From the NCBI GenBank assembly GCA_022225965.2, contig JAKJXP020000062.1, positions 124,001 through 188,000 on the forward strand: a DNA stretch of 64,000 nt, given 5' to 3'. A model generated the notes under the pieces. That model was not told the origin of the DNA. It worked only from the letters and a program-made list of their open reading frames with translations, and searched no databases. Below are positions 23,129 through 33,765 of this stretch, piece by piece; the first letter of the stretch is position 1, and each line of letters opens with the position of its first letter. This stretch comes from Diatrype stigma (Eukaryota; Ascomycota; Sordariomycetes; Xylariales; Diatrypaceae). A program made the translations under genes and the position numbers.

Positions 23129-24302
23129 TCATTCAACACCAACCAGCTTCTTACTAACCTCCCAGAGTCTCTCCTCCTTCTCCGCGTCGAAAGCCCAGCC
23201 GGCATAGCCGTACTCGATGTCATCGCTATCGGGCGGGATCTCGCGGACGGCGACACTGGCGCCCTCGATGTACAGCCCGCCTTTCCCCTCCAGCTCCTTC
23301 GAGACGGCGGCGTAAACGCTCCCGGCACAGGCCTGCTCGACGCTCGCGTAGTACTTGCCGAACCGCTCCTCCTGCATCGCGGCCTCCATTTCGGCGGCGG
23401 CATACTTCTGCAGGTTCGGGCTGACAAAGCTGCCTGGGCTGACGCTGTACCCGTGCAGGCCCTGCGCGCCGTATAGCCGCTCGATCTGGTTCGCCATGTA
23501 GACGTTGGCTGTTTTGGATTGGCCGTCTGTCCCGTTCGAATGGCCGAGTTAGCTATTTGAGTCGGAAGAACCATTTGGCTCAACGTGGTCATGTTGCCCA
23601 GTGAAGGAAAAGAAGAGAAATACGCCGAGAAGTGACGTGATCCAGCTACTTACAGACAACCCAGCCCTCATAATTGCCGCCCTCGAACATCAGGTTGTCG
23701 AAGCAGATGGGGCTATACCGATGCCCCAGCGACGAGACGTTCACGACGCGCGACTGGAATTCGGGCGTGGTGCTCGCCAGCAGCAGGTCCTTGAGCAAAT
23801 AGAACAGCAGGAAGTGCGACAGGTGGTTCGTCGCGAACTGCAGCTCGAAGCCGTCCTTGGTGCGGGTCTCCGGCGTGCGCATCACCGCCGCGTTGTTGAT
23901 CAACACGTTCAACTTGCCGCCGCTCTGGCGCCGGAACTCGGCCGCGCACGCCCGCACGCTCGCCATGTCGGCCTGGTCGACGCGCAGCAGGTGCACGCGG
24001 CCTGTATCGAGCAGGTCGCGGCCGAGCGCTGCCCGCGCCTTGTCGAGGTCCCGCGCCGTCGCGTAGATGGTTGCGCCCGTCCGCGCGAGGGCGCGCACCG
24101 TCGCCGGCCCCATCCCCGCCGACGTCCCTGTGATCAGGATCACCTTGTCGCGCAGGGTGTCGCCGGCAAGCAGCCCCTCGTCGCGGATGACGTCGTCGCC
24201 CGTCGGTCGGGAGTCGCCTGGGCCGCCGAGGTTCTCCCATCTGTTGCGCTTGGCGTAGCGGCCGGCGAGCTGGAATGGGTCCTTGGATACGAGGGATGCC
24301 AT
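23129..24302 (-). CDS. Short-chain dehydrogenase/reductase, 2 exons
   Basis: Exons are 23654-24302 and 23129-23526, joined in phase 1 (GTAAGT donor, GGGACAG acceptor, 127-base intron), giving 348 residues. The classical SDR features are all present: the nucleotide-binding TGTSAGMG (58-65), the LINNAAV segment (134-140), NVSS with the catalytic Ser at about 191, and YGQSK with catalytic Tyr217 and Lys221. The splice junction falls inside the Tyr codon, which supports the model. It resembles the retinol-dehydrogenase/WW-oxidoreductase-like group of fungal SDRs that reduce or oxidise small lipophilic alcohols or ketones with NADP; the substrate cannot be read from sequence. There is no signal peptide or clear membrane anchor. 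It stands alone with no biosynthetic partners nearby. Confidence 0.92.
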
Positions 24303-25127
24303 GGTTGATTTGATGGCTTCGACTGTTTGATTGAGTTGTTGGAAATGGAAACAGTGGCAAAAGATGTCTAGTTGTTGCTGGTGGTAAGGGAGAGGGAGAA
24401 GTGTAACTGTTCGGCCGCATTGTCCCCTATTTATATCATGCTCTCCTTGAGCCCACTGACCTCATCTGAACACGCATCTCGCGGATCTGAACTTGTAAAG
24501 ACGTGCTTCGTAACCCATCCTGCCTATCCAAGCCTTGCCAGGAGAAAAGCGTCATCATACCAGGTTTCTAAATGGAGACTTCCGTCGCTGGCTGACGCTT
24601 CTTTCCCGCTCTTCTTTCATGATTAGTAACATTAACAAGTAACTTGGAACTGACAAAGCATGTGGTTGGGATTTAAGTTAAACTCCAGCCTGGAGACCCG
24701 CTGGAAAGACGGAAAGACTAGGATCACGGTAAGATCCGACGGCTGCTGCAGGGAAACTATGCAGATCGCAGGCCATTACAGCCAATGGCATCGCAGCGGC
24801 ACCGGTGGAGACATATGCAGCTTAACTCCGGGGATTTCGAAGTGGGGTGCCAAGACCAGATGCGTAGCTTCACTTGAGCCTCAATATTCCCGCCATGGCA
24901 ATGCCAGCATCATCATAGCGCCTCGTCAGCAGGAGTTTTCACGGCATCCCCAATTCGGATTTGATGCGGATTGAGGTGCACATCCGACACATCGGTGGTG
25001 TTGAGCTGATCTCTCATATCCCCGAGGTTGGAGCTAGTAGTTGGAGCCTAGCCAGGCTAGCTATGGTATTGTTTATAACTTTACATTTGAAATGGATACA
25101 TATAGAAGGAATTCCCGTTGTTCCTAG
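24303..25127. other. Intergenic, no supported gene
   Basis: Nothing beyond short unsupported frames is seen. The first 120 bases upstream of the SDR start contain its likely promoter, but no specific element was recognised. Confidence 0.5.
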
Positions 25128-25240
25128 TGCTGAACTCAGAGTCAAGGCTGGAGTAGTTGCGAGTACAACAAAGCCCCTGAGCCATTTGTGTTAATAAGCA
25201 GACGTTTCCTCCCTCCAGCATAGCAGTATCCAACCAATTC
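25128..25240 (+). repeat. LTR-like dispersed repeat, copy D
   Basis: This is the partner of 21119-21240 (GCTGAACTCAGAGTCAAGG, GGAGTAGTTGCGAGTA, AAGCAGACGTTTCCTCCCTC). A further GGCTTGGCACACACTCTATA segment at 25401-25420 links it to the repeats at 8820-8967 and 30495-30820. Confidence 0.6.
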
Positions 25241-25890
25241 ACTAGGACTACAATCATACAATTCCACTCCCTGGGGCCTGCGAACCTAGCAGTCTCGATG
25301 GCTAACTCCTAATCCTTGTGATACCCTCATATACGATCTTGGCTTAGAAAGGGGGGCGTGGATTTCTTAATTCGACGATCGTCGCCTTAGCCTAGTGGCT
25401 TGGCACACACTCTATATTGACGTCTTCCGCTCACTGCTTAAACCAAAGCCCAATTCTGTCCTGTCGTATAACACTGCATCTGTTTCCATAATCACTTCAT
25501 ATCCGATCTTCTGAAAGCTAGACACTGAACTGATAGACTTCCATAGGCTAATGTAAGTTTGCATACACGTTTAATCATACGATGACTTCTAACAAGGCCC
25601 TTTAGCTCGCCAACTACGTCGACCCTCGTTCTCTCCCTTTCCACATAGCCACATCGTTAGGACAATAAGAGGATTCAGTCTGTACATTGTCATCATTAAG
25701 GCAGTCACAGAGCACCATGCACTTCACCAAGTCGTGACTCGCATTGTACATCGCCCAAGAGGGTCTTATTAGTTAGGTATTGCATGCAGACATGCTGCAA
25801 TGCGGGTATCATTCATGTTAGTACAAGTTACAATCCTCCGCTCTTCCCCTCCCCGTTTCTCCCTCCCCTCTGCCCCTCCTCCCCGCGCTA
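25241..25890. other. Intergenic, repeat-derived in part
   Basis: The segment around 25370-25440 carries the GGCTTGGCACAC motif of the dispersed repeat. The rest shows no gene. Confidence 0.4.
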
Positions 25891-27381
25891 TCACTTCCCG
25901 TGCTTCACCCAGCGTTCAATGGTGGCGAAGCCACGCTCCACCAGGCCCATCCCCTCCGGCACGGCTCGCTCCGGATCATGGGCAAGCTCCCAGATGAACT
26001 GGGAAGCGAGCCCGACAGAGTCCGGAATCGCCTGCTCTGCCTCCGTCTCCTTCCCCTTCCCCTTCCCCTTCCCCTCTCCATCACCACTACCACCACCATA
26101 TCGGCGCAGCGTGTAGCCGCCAATGTGGCCCTCCTTGACGTCGAAGACACCATCGACGGCATCCAGCATGCCCTCGACCCACGCGTCCTTCTTCTTGCGG
26201 CGCTCCTCCGTCGGCTCCGCCGCCGCCTCGTAGCGCGGCAGGCCCGGCGTGAACAAGACCACGCGGTACTTACACTCGGTGCCGCGCACGCGCTTCGCAA
26301 GCCGCGTCACGACGAGCACCATACCCGCGTGGGGCATCTCGCGCGCCCACGTCGTCGGTATGGCGACGTCGTGCTCGTTAGCGAGCTCGGCGGCCGCCGC
26401 TGGCTCGAAGAACCAGGGTGCGAGGAGGCAGGCGGCGTGCTCCTTCCCCTTGTTGCCGCTGTTGCGGCGCGGAATGGTCAACACCTCCAGTGCGTACTCG
26501 AGGAACTCGCCCACGGTGGCGCACAGTCGCGACTTGTGGCCGGTCGTCTTGTACCAGGCCACGCGCTCCTGGCGGTCTAGAAACGACACGGGCGCCACGT
26601 ATAGAGCGACGGGACCGTTCCCGTTTCCGTTGTCGTTGCCGTCGGCTGGCTTGGGGGCTGGCGTGGTCAGAGCCACGCGGGCGAGGTATGCTCGGAGAGC
26701 CAGGGGGTCGTCGACGCGAGTGGGCAGCTCGGCGGCTGGAGGCCCCAGGCTCTGACCCTGACTCTGGCCCGTGTTCGTGAGGCCGAACACTTTCTCTCGG
26801 ACGCCCTTGATGGCCATCAGGGCGATGTCGGTGCCCGTCAGGTACTCGGGCGGCCAAACCGAGGGGACTTGCTGGGCGGCGGCGGCGGCGGCGGCGGCGG
26901 TGATGGCGGCGGCGGTAGGGGTGCCCCTCAGGGAGGCGAGCTGCTGGTGAGGGCCTTGTGATTGCACCTCATCGACCAGCCGGATGAGGTCATCCGCCGC
27001 TTTGGTGAGGTCATCGGTGCCTCCTCCCTGGTGGGTGGCTGTAAAGCGCCGCCGTGCCTCCAGAACAAGGGCTACGAGGTGCTGGACTTCCTCGGGGGTC
27101 ACTGGGTGAAGGGGGTTCCAGGCCCCGATGAGGAAGATCCAGAAAGGCTTGCCTCCCAATAGGCGTCGGTAAACATCCCCGTTGAAGGTGCAGGTCTTCA
27201 GGAGAATGGCGAGCCGGTTGGAGAGGTTCAAAGCCACCTGGTTGACGGGCTGGTCAGGCTTCGAAATATCGCCCTCAACGAGGGCGTAGTATACGTCGTT
27301 CGAAAGATTGATAGGCGTATTGGCGAGGGCGAGACCTCTGAGCTTCTTCAGGGCTCTACGCATGATGATAATACGCGGCAT
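25891..27381 (-). CDS. Hypothetical low-complexity protein, 496 aa
   Basis: A long GC-rich frame ends at 25891. I start it at the ATG at 27381 (MPRIIIMRRALKKLRGLAL) rather than at the frame's farther start at 27579, because the upstream part is of lower GC and not protein-like. The protein has a helical N-terminal domain (about 1-150, with a KPFWIFLIGAWNP segment), an Ala run at about 165-175, a Gly/Asn run near 250, a folded-looking central part with AWYKTTGHKSRLCATVGEFL, a (GK)n tract near 450 and a C-terminal helix (QFIWELAHDPERAVPEGMGL). I recognise no domain and no membrane segment. Simple coding repeats (Ala, GlyAsn, GlyLys) point to a fast-changing lineage-specific protein. Confident it is coding, not of function. 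Confidence 0.7.
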   Translation of the reverse strand: MPRIIIMRRALKKLRGLALANTPINLSNDVYYALVEGDISKPDQPVNQVALNLSNRLAILLKTCTFNGDVYRRLLGGKPFWIFLIGAWNPLHPVTPEEVQHLVALVLEARRRFTATHQGGGTDDLTKAADDLIRLVDEVQSQGPHQQLASLRGTPTAAAITAAAAAAAAQQVPSVWPPEYLTGTDIALMAIKGVREKVFGLTNTGQSQGQSLGPPAAELPTRVDDPLALRAYLARVALTTPAPKPADGNDNGNGNGPVALYVAPVSFLDRQERVAWYKTTGHKSRLCATVGEFLEYALEVLTIPRRNSGNKGKEHAACLLAPWFFEPAAAAELANEHDVAIPTTWAREMPHAGMVLVVTRLAKRVRGTECKYRVVLFTPGLPRYEAAAEPTEERRKKKDAWVEGMLDAVDGVFDVKEGHIGGYTLRRYGGGSGDGEGKGKGKGKETEAEQAIPDSVGLASQFIWELAHDPERAVPEGMGLVERGFATIERWVKHGK

Positions 27382-28490
27382 GGTGGTTGCTGATCTCTGC
27401 TGGTGAATATCGGGGATGTGATTGTCAATGTGTTTCACACAGAATATCGGCGAAGGAATCTGCTGCGGAGAGGCTGCTTTCGAAAGAAAAAGAGGTTGCG
27501 TTGGTGTGGTGGGAAAATAACAAGTAGGTCTGGAGGGTAGAGTAAAGGTACAAGGAGGAAAAACCAGATAAAAATCCACTTCCTACTGTTATCGGGTACG
27601 TACCTAATTGAATACTCACCCGCGCTTCTCAAGTGAATGCAGTTACTTGATTAAGAACGGGGTGTGAAGTCCCTACTTGAATAATCATACGCGCTTTTGA
27701 AGTGAATCTGCGTTGCTGAGAAACAGCTAATAGGGTCACCGATTAAGTACATCACCTAGGTACAGTGCATACATACCTGCTCACATACAATTGTTGTCAA
27801 GGCCGATTTATTGATACACAAGGCTGATACTTGGAAATCCTATTTCAAGATATCCTACCGGCATACATTAGATAGGTATATATAGTGATTACAGGCTCGC
27901 TCTCAAGTAACAGCCTGTCCTTGACATTAACATGAGGAGATGTCATGTAGGCAGACTCTATGGGATTGGAGAGTTTTCCGTACGTTGCAGTAGTTAAGAT
28001 GTTATCTTGCTATGGTCAAACCACCTCCACTTGATATATTTAGTCGCAATCCAATAGAGCACAAATGCAAAGATATATGGGAAAAGATGTGTTGGACATA
28101 CAATGGTCCGTCAAACAAGTACCTAGGTAACAGCCGTCTGCCAGCAATTAGTCACCGTCCATCTTTTGCAGCCAATTCCCTACCCTCTTCGCTGCTATTC
28201 ACACTCCAGATTGGCCATAATCCCGACTCTCAAGCAAGGAAAGCCGTGCGGCCGACCTGCTTTGAATGAGAGGGCAATCATCTACAGCGCCACGCGAAGA
28301 ATATTGCCCGCAATAGGAGGGAAAGCAAGAGGAGGGGTGACGGGATGCATAACGGGGTGGAAGGAATGGCATATTTAAGGAACATCACCCACCGTATTTA
28401 CCAGTAATTTCGCGATAGCTTCAATTATGAAAAAAGATATTGAAATATGTCATATTAATTCGTAATACCTGCGATATACAAATGGTTTTG
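27382..28490. other. Intergenic with an imperfect direct repeat
   Basis: A segment at about 27607-27644 (TTGAATACTCACCCGCGCTT, then CTCAAGTGAATGCAG) is repeated at about 27679-27716 with several changes. No gene is supported. Confidence 0.5.
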
Positions 28491-28745
28491 CGAAAAAGAA
28501 AAAGAAAAAAAAAAAAAAAAAAAGAAAAAAACACACAAAAAAACTGGTTTTGAACTTATTTGGTACTTGGACTTTCGACGTGGAGAAGAAGTTGTCACGC
28601 ACCTAGGCACTGATCCTCGTCCATGGTCATCCAACTGAACAAAGGGGCCCTAAGGGAACGTGCGCCTATCGGTCTCTTTTCCCAATCAGTTCGTGAGATG
28701 GCCATCTCGTGCCGAGGACTTAACCACTGCACCATACATGCCCGA
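28491..28745 (-). mobile_element. tRNA-derived SINE-like element
   Basis: On the minus strand an A box (TGGTGCAGTGG, 28724-28734) followed by TTAAGTCCTC lies 168 bases before a B-box-like GTTCAAAACC (28546-28555), which leads straight into a T-rich tail of about 50 bases (plus-strand A tract 28491-28540). The arrangement and spacing repeat those at 5919-6165. No target duplication is obvious. Confidence 0.45.
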
Positions 28746-28964
28746 AGGCGAAATTTTCTCACTTACTTGGACTAATATGTACGCAACCCAGTGCTGGTAT
28801 TACCCGAAAATTACCCAAACACCACCTTTCAACTTGTTCGATTCCCACCCAGACCAGATCTGAATTTCCCAGCTGTTGAAAGTTGATTCTGTTTCTCTGG
28901 TTCAATCCGCATTGCCCAGTGGCCCTTTACGCCCACTCCTCCTTTTCTACCCCCAAACCCTATT

Positions 28965-29445
28965 CAGGGTGTCAAGCAACGCAATCCACTGCAACCAGCA
29001 CCCTCGTGTTGGGTGGATTGCCGTTGCGCAACGGCAACCAAATCGCAGTGGCATTGCAATGGTTGCAGTACTCCAGATGGGTTAAAGTGAGGGTGCATAT
29101 AAAGGTCGTGTGATGGATTTTGGTTGCTTATCTAGTGTATTGAAGCATCTTTTTCCTTACCTACCATTAATTCATTCAATCCTACCTGTCCCTTATTTAC
29201 CTGGCTACTTATCCGACCCAGATTTTAGACTTATCCGGCACCTACCTGTTCCCCCCTTAACATTCGACCTTTATTAGTGCCTAGAATTTCTGGTGTGGCG
29301 GTGATACCAGCCATAAGTACCAGCCACTGCAACCGTGCAGCCAGTTGCGTAACGAGATGAAGTTATGGTGAATTGCGTTGCAGGTTGCGCAATCTGGAAA
29401 AGTCTTAAAGGGATGGATTGCAAAGGCTGGTGTCCACCCGATGGT
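28965..29445. mobile_element. hAT-type non-autonomous element, one end intact
   Basis: The left end CAGGGTGTCAAGCAACGCAA is identical over 20 bases to the hAT end at 2120-2139. The segment TGCAGGTTGCGCAATCTGG near 29380 and GGATTGCAAAGGCTGGTG near 29413 match the interior and right part of the element at 22763-22943. The right terminal repeat itself is missing, so this copy is truncated or rearranged. Confidence 0.6.
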
Positions 29446-29640
29446 GGATATTAGTGCAGGAAAGAAGGAAAAAGAAGGAGTGAAACCGGTATATGTAAGT
29501 GTGTAGGATCCAGCTGTGAAGCTGAGTGTAAGAGCTAGCCTATATACTGGTAGATAAAAAGACTAAGGTATACTAGCCATCCAACAGATATTACGTTGCA
29601 CATGTTTCATTGTTTGATACCCCCTCTTTAAAGGGAGCGA

Positions 29641-29892
29641 GTACGAGTGGACTACGTACCTACCAAGAGCATGTTGGCAGACGGGTTGACGAAGTCATTA
29701 CCTGCAGGTGGGTTCAAGATATTCAGGTCCAGGAAACAGGTTAACGTAGTGGATATCGCAGACCGGCTTCGGTCCAGCAAGGCGAACAAGCTGACGGAGG
29801 GGGATTTCGAATCCGCGGGTGGATCAACGGCCAGGAAGAGAATCTGCCCATGGGGTGCCAAAGCCAGTTGCAATAAATATCCATGGGGCTAA
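29641..29892 (+). pseudogene. Ty1/copia RNase H fragment
   Basis: A frame without an ATG start encodes VDYVPTKSMLADGLTKSLPA and about 55 further residues, the C-terminal end of copia-type pol (the conserved block [YV]-[IVT]-PT-x2-[ML]-[PLA]-ADGLTK-x-L). No upstream RT or integrase and no paired LTRs are present, so this is a broken leftover. Unlike the AT-rich blocks it is not RIP-mutated. Confidence 0.85.
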
Positions 29893-30439
29893 TCTTTCCG
29901 AGTAGATGGGTGGTGACTCGGAAGCCTAGGCGTAACTTCGAAAGTTCGAATTAAAACCAGGGATACTAGCCAACACACACACCCAGCCTTGCCTTTGATG
30001 TGTGCAATATCTTGACTCGCTTAGATGATGAGGTACCAACTAACCTAGTACCAACCAAAAATTCTTCTCGCTGACTAACAGGACCTTGTCGCTGACATGG
30101 GAGCCGGGAGACTCAAATCTTGAAGCCAAGCTGGAGACGATCTGGGCCGCGAGATCTTCAACGAAGTGGCGGTAGCGCCGAGTTATCCATACCTGGCCGT
30201 CTACATCAGCTCGGCACACGGCACGGGGATGAGACGGCGGAGCAGCTCTTCGGCGTTCGCAAACTGCCGTGGCTGGCGGAACTCAAGGACAGTGGGACTC
30301 TACGAATGCGTTTGGATCCAACAGTGCCATTCCGACCAGGTATCTTCAGACATCAGCGTGAAGGGCCTAAGAAGGGTGGCATCATAACCGGAAGCAAGGC
30401 GTCTGGACTGGACCTTAAACGGCTGCGTTTCCATCAAAA

Positions 30440-30640
30440 AATGTGTCGCCATATAGGGGCTACAATAGGAGAGCTTGGATTACATAACCAGGTGATCGGC
30501 ACCTAGTGGCTTGGCATACTGTATATAGAGAGCTCTTCCGCTCCTTAGACTAGAGATCGCTTCTTTCCTTCTATATGACTAAATCTGTATTCGAATTCTT
30601 CCCTGCCAGTGATCTTCTGAATGCGACAAAATGGGACCGG
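30440..30640 (+). repeat. Dispersed repeat relic (copy 2)
   Basis: The sequence matches the reverse complement of 8820-8967. Its first 80 bases (ATAGGGGCTACAATAGGAGA and on) also match 30752-30832 in direct orientation. Confidence 0.6.
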
Positions 30641-30751
30641 TCTAGTTAACATCGACTATGGAAAGGTAGATAAGGATACGTTAGCAGTTATCCCCGTGAC
30701 GTTTGAGAAACTTTGCTATTGATGTAGTGATACCTGAGAGTTGTGACTCAG

Positions 30752-30832
30752 ATAGGGGCTGAATGGGAGAGCCCAGATTATATAATCCTATGGTTGGCTT
30801 CTAGCGGCTTGGCACACATTATATAACTTAAG
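30752..30832 (+). repeat. Dispersed repeat relic (copy 3)
   Basis: This is a direct, diverged copy of 30450-30530 (ATAGGGGCTGAATGGGAGAG, AGCGGCTTGGCACACATTAT). Copies 2 and 3 lie about 300 bases apart. Confidence 0.5.
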
Positions 30833-31920
30833 TTAAGCAACTAACTGGGCTGTCACGTGGATTCCTTACGTGATAGACCTCCTCAGCTTTTGGTTTAGCT
30901 TCACTCACTCAGGAGAATACAACTTCGTTTTCCCCTCATCCTGGATCCCTACAGTGATCCCACAAGCTCCCTGGCTAGTTACACTAGAGACCGTTCTATT
31001 TCTTCCTTCTGTGCTTATGCGTGACAGTCTATCTGTCTTAGAATTCTATTCTACTCGATCTCTAAAAAGTGACGAATTTTCTACATGGCGTTTGAGCTGT
31101 TCCGTTGATAATTACCTTGGAGCGACTCGCTGCATCTGCGTATGGCTGAATCCAATTCTTAGAGCCATTGCGGAGCCTCCCCTGGGAGCTGACATTAAAT
31201 CCAATGTTCGGCAGAGTTCTGTCTTGAGTTCTGTCTTAAGGGCTCGAGTGCTAAGTGTCGGCATATCAAAGTCCAGCCTTTTGCGCATGATGTTTCTCGA
31301 GCCAGTATCTACATCTGATCCCCGGGCAGGTGTCTTGCCTGTTTAGGAATTCCTTTAATTCAGCCTGATTGCGATGTAGCTTCTGCGATACACTTAATAC
31401 GATCGCAATGCTCAGAACTCGATCAGGAACCAGTTGGCAGTTATCACCACTCGAAATTCACCACGAATACAAGGCATATCCATACAAACCGAAGCATGGG
31501 AAAAGTAGCACATTTAAAATCTGATTTATCCTTGAACGTAGTTTCGTCTTCTATAGCTTACATGCAACATGCAACGATGGGTATCGTATATCTCGGCTAC
31601 AACGCAAAACGTCCCCCTCACCCTTGCGTCTGCCTACCTGTGCGGCTATCCATCTTGTTGGCAGCCAAGAAGCAAAGATAGATAGCCAGTCACCTCAAGC
31701 TCGACTTCCACTTCCGGTCGACCTCCACCTTCGGCTAGTAGTTGACATAGCTTGTCATATGGGGGTAGGAGTGGGCTGCTGCGCCCTAATGAATATGTGA
31801 GGCTCTGCAAATATTCCTCCACATTGTGCTCATTTGTTGGAAGCGCTAGGCGGCCTGATGAGAGCTAGGAATCTGTTGCTTTCATGCGTCTGATCGCTCG
31901 CTCGTCTGTTTGCTCTTCAA
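30833..31920. other. Intergenic, no supported gene
   Basis: A 158-codon frame at 30870-31346 starts at GTG, has no recognised motif and lacks the GC-rich codon bias of the real genes here, so I do not call it. Confidence 0.5.
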
Positions 31921-33369
31921 TCAAGAGAATCCAGCTTGCTTGCGGCGGCCTTCCGACTGGGCGTGATGAAGATTTTTCATCACGTACTCGTACGTCATCA
32001 TAGTGACGGTCGCTGCTGGCACCGCTCGCATCATGTTGACACCCATCCCGGCGTAGAACGCTCTCCAGCCCTCTTCCCGCAAGATAGTGCGGAAGGTCAT
32101 AACAACGCCCTTATACTTGGGTTCGAGAGCACTGGCTTTCACCCTTTCTCCCGATTGACCTTCCGGTATGCCTAGACCCTGGAGATACTCAACGCCAGGG
32201 GTCGGTCGCCGTTGTGTTTGGAGTCTCGTTCGGATGACCTCATGGGGGTATGTTGCTGAGCTGGCCATGATCTTCGACATGATAGAAGCCGCAAGCACGC
32301 CGAGCCAATGTGACTGTCCTTCACCATCGTCCATCTCTCCCATGCCTTTACCCGTGAACTTCTTTCGCAGAAACTCGTAGGCGGGGAACTGCACTGCAAC
32401 ATGACTAAGACCAAGAAGTGCCGGTGTCAGTCCAGAATAGAATGAACCAATACCCTCGGATGTGTACATCTTGCGTGCTGCATCCAGTGTAGACCGGTAA
32501 TGCCAAGGGGTGTGGAGGTTTGGCCGCGACGTTGGAGTGTTACCCGATCTCGGAAAGACCGACATCTGTCTGTTGAATCCACTGGCAGATTGAGACATCA
32601 AACGGGTCTTGATAACCCATATTGGGTTCGTAACCACAGTACTGCTGCCCCCTGCTATAATGGATGACCAGAAATTGATCAAGGGGCCGCTGTGTAAACC
32701 TATGCAGCAAACTGGGATTAGCACATGAGCTTACACTTGATGCTTTGATGTTTGGCACAGTGTGGGCAATGATTTAGTATCAGTAGTTCGTTGCCAGCAG
32801 CATCACCTGGCCTTGCTTATATGAGGGACCTTACCATCTCGATCAGCCAACCAGACCTTGCTCTTGTTGTAAACGGTAAACCAAACGGCCCAGGTTGGCA
32901 AATAACCAAGAATGATGGGACCCAAGCCTCTGTACAAGCCCCGTATACCTTCTTCTCTCCAAATGACGTTGGCTGTGCCAATTAAGCCTCGGTAGACTTT
33001 GTGATGGCCGACATGTCGTCCCTTGGATACAGGCATGAATCCACCTTGGGCCTGTAGTTTTGTCTTGATAACATCTAGGGGGCATGTGGCGACACCGGAA
33101 GCAAAGCCACCCACAGCACCGGACAAAGCATTGAATTGCGATTCGGATGCGCTGATGGCCCAGCGCTCTATGAAGTGCAAGCCATGGGAGTCATGGAGAC
33201 TCATGTTGGCTACCGAAGGCATGGCGCCAGAGTTTTTTGAGTCTTGGTTGTTGGCCGACGAGCTGGATGAGCTGACTGTCGGAGATGATTGATGGGGGTA
33301 GACCCCATATTCTGCTGGAGGGGGCGGAGGCTCTCCTGTCGGATGGCTTCGGGCTTCGTCGTGAGACAT
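31921..33369 (-). CDS. YIA6: Mitochondrial carrier, NAD+/pyrimidine nucleotide type, 2 exons
   Basis: Exons are 32835-33369 and 31921-32699, joined in phase 1 (GTAAGG donor, TGCATAG acceptor, 135-base intron), giving 437 residues. The three tandem carrier repeats each show the P-x-[DE/W]-x-x-[KR] signature: CPLDVIKTKLQAQ, NPIWVIKTRLMSQ and YPHEVIRTRLQTQ. The Trp in the second signature (NPIW) and the REEGIRGLYRGLGPIILGYL segment are typical of the NAD+ (Yia6/Ndt1), FAD/folate (Flx1) and pyrimidine nucleotide (Rim2) branch; the best fit by eye is Yia6, which imports NAD+ into the mitochondrial matrix. About 70 residues of Pro/Ser-rich N-terminal extension precede repeat 1, and a charged loop lies in repeat 3. 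Substrate assignment is inference; carrier identity is firm. Confidence 0.9.
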
Positions 33370-33707
33370 CCCCTGTTACTGCTCAGATGCCCGGCGCGGA
33401 CGGATGGGGGGGTTCTCACAGAGTGACGCAACTCAAGAGAACTGGATGGATAGATGAAACAGGTTGGATGGTCGGTGAGCAGATGAACAAAGACGGAGAC
33501 AAGTCGGTACGGTGCAAGGCGGGTGGATATGGTAAGACGGGAGAATCTGGTTGCTAAGCCGGAGTGAAATGAGATGATCGCCGTGATCGGAATCGCAATA
33601 GAAGTGGGCGTGATTGGAAGTTGAAAGTCAGGCAGTGGTAGAGTCGCATTCAGTGTCGGTATCAACGTCGGGGGTTTGTTGTCGGCGTTGTTACTGTAGT
33701 CGTCGCC

Positions 33708-33765
33708 AAGGTATCAAGGTATCAAGCTATCAAGGTATCAAGGTCTCAAGGTATGTAGGTATCGA
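33708..33765. repeat. Tandem AAGGTATC-type decamer repeat
   Basis: Five to six imperfect units of about ten bases (AAGGTATC with variants AAGCTATC and AAGGTCTC). Confidence 0.85.

Noticed and set aside
23601..24308. 235-codon Arg/His-rich frame on the plus strand
   Set aside because: It is antisense to the SDR gene, whose motifs and splice junction are clear.
30120..30506. Frame of 128 codons with IFNEVAVAPSYP-like text in one reading
   Set aside because: GC-rich and briefly protein-like, but starts and frames are inconsistent and no family was recognised; may be debris of an insertion.
30870..31346. 158-codon open frame
   Set aside because: It starts at GTG, has no motif and lies next to repeat relics; codon use differs from the real genes of the window.
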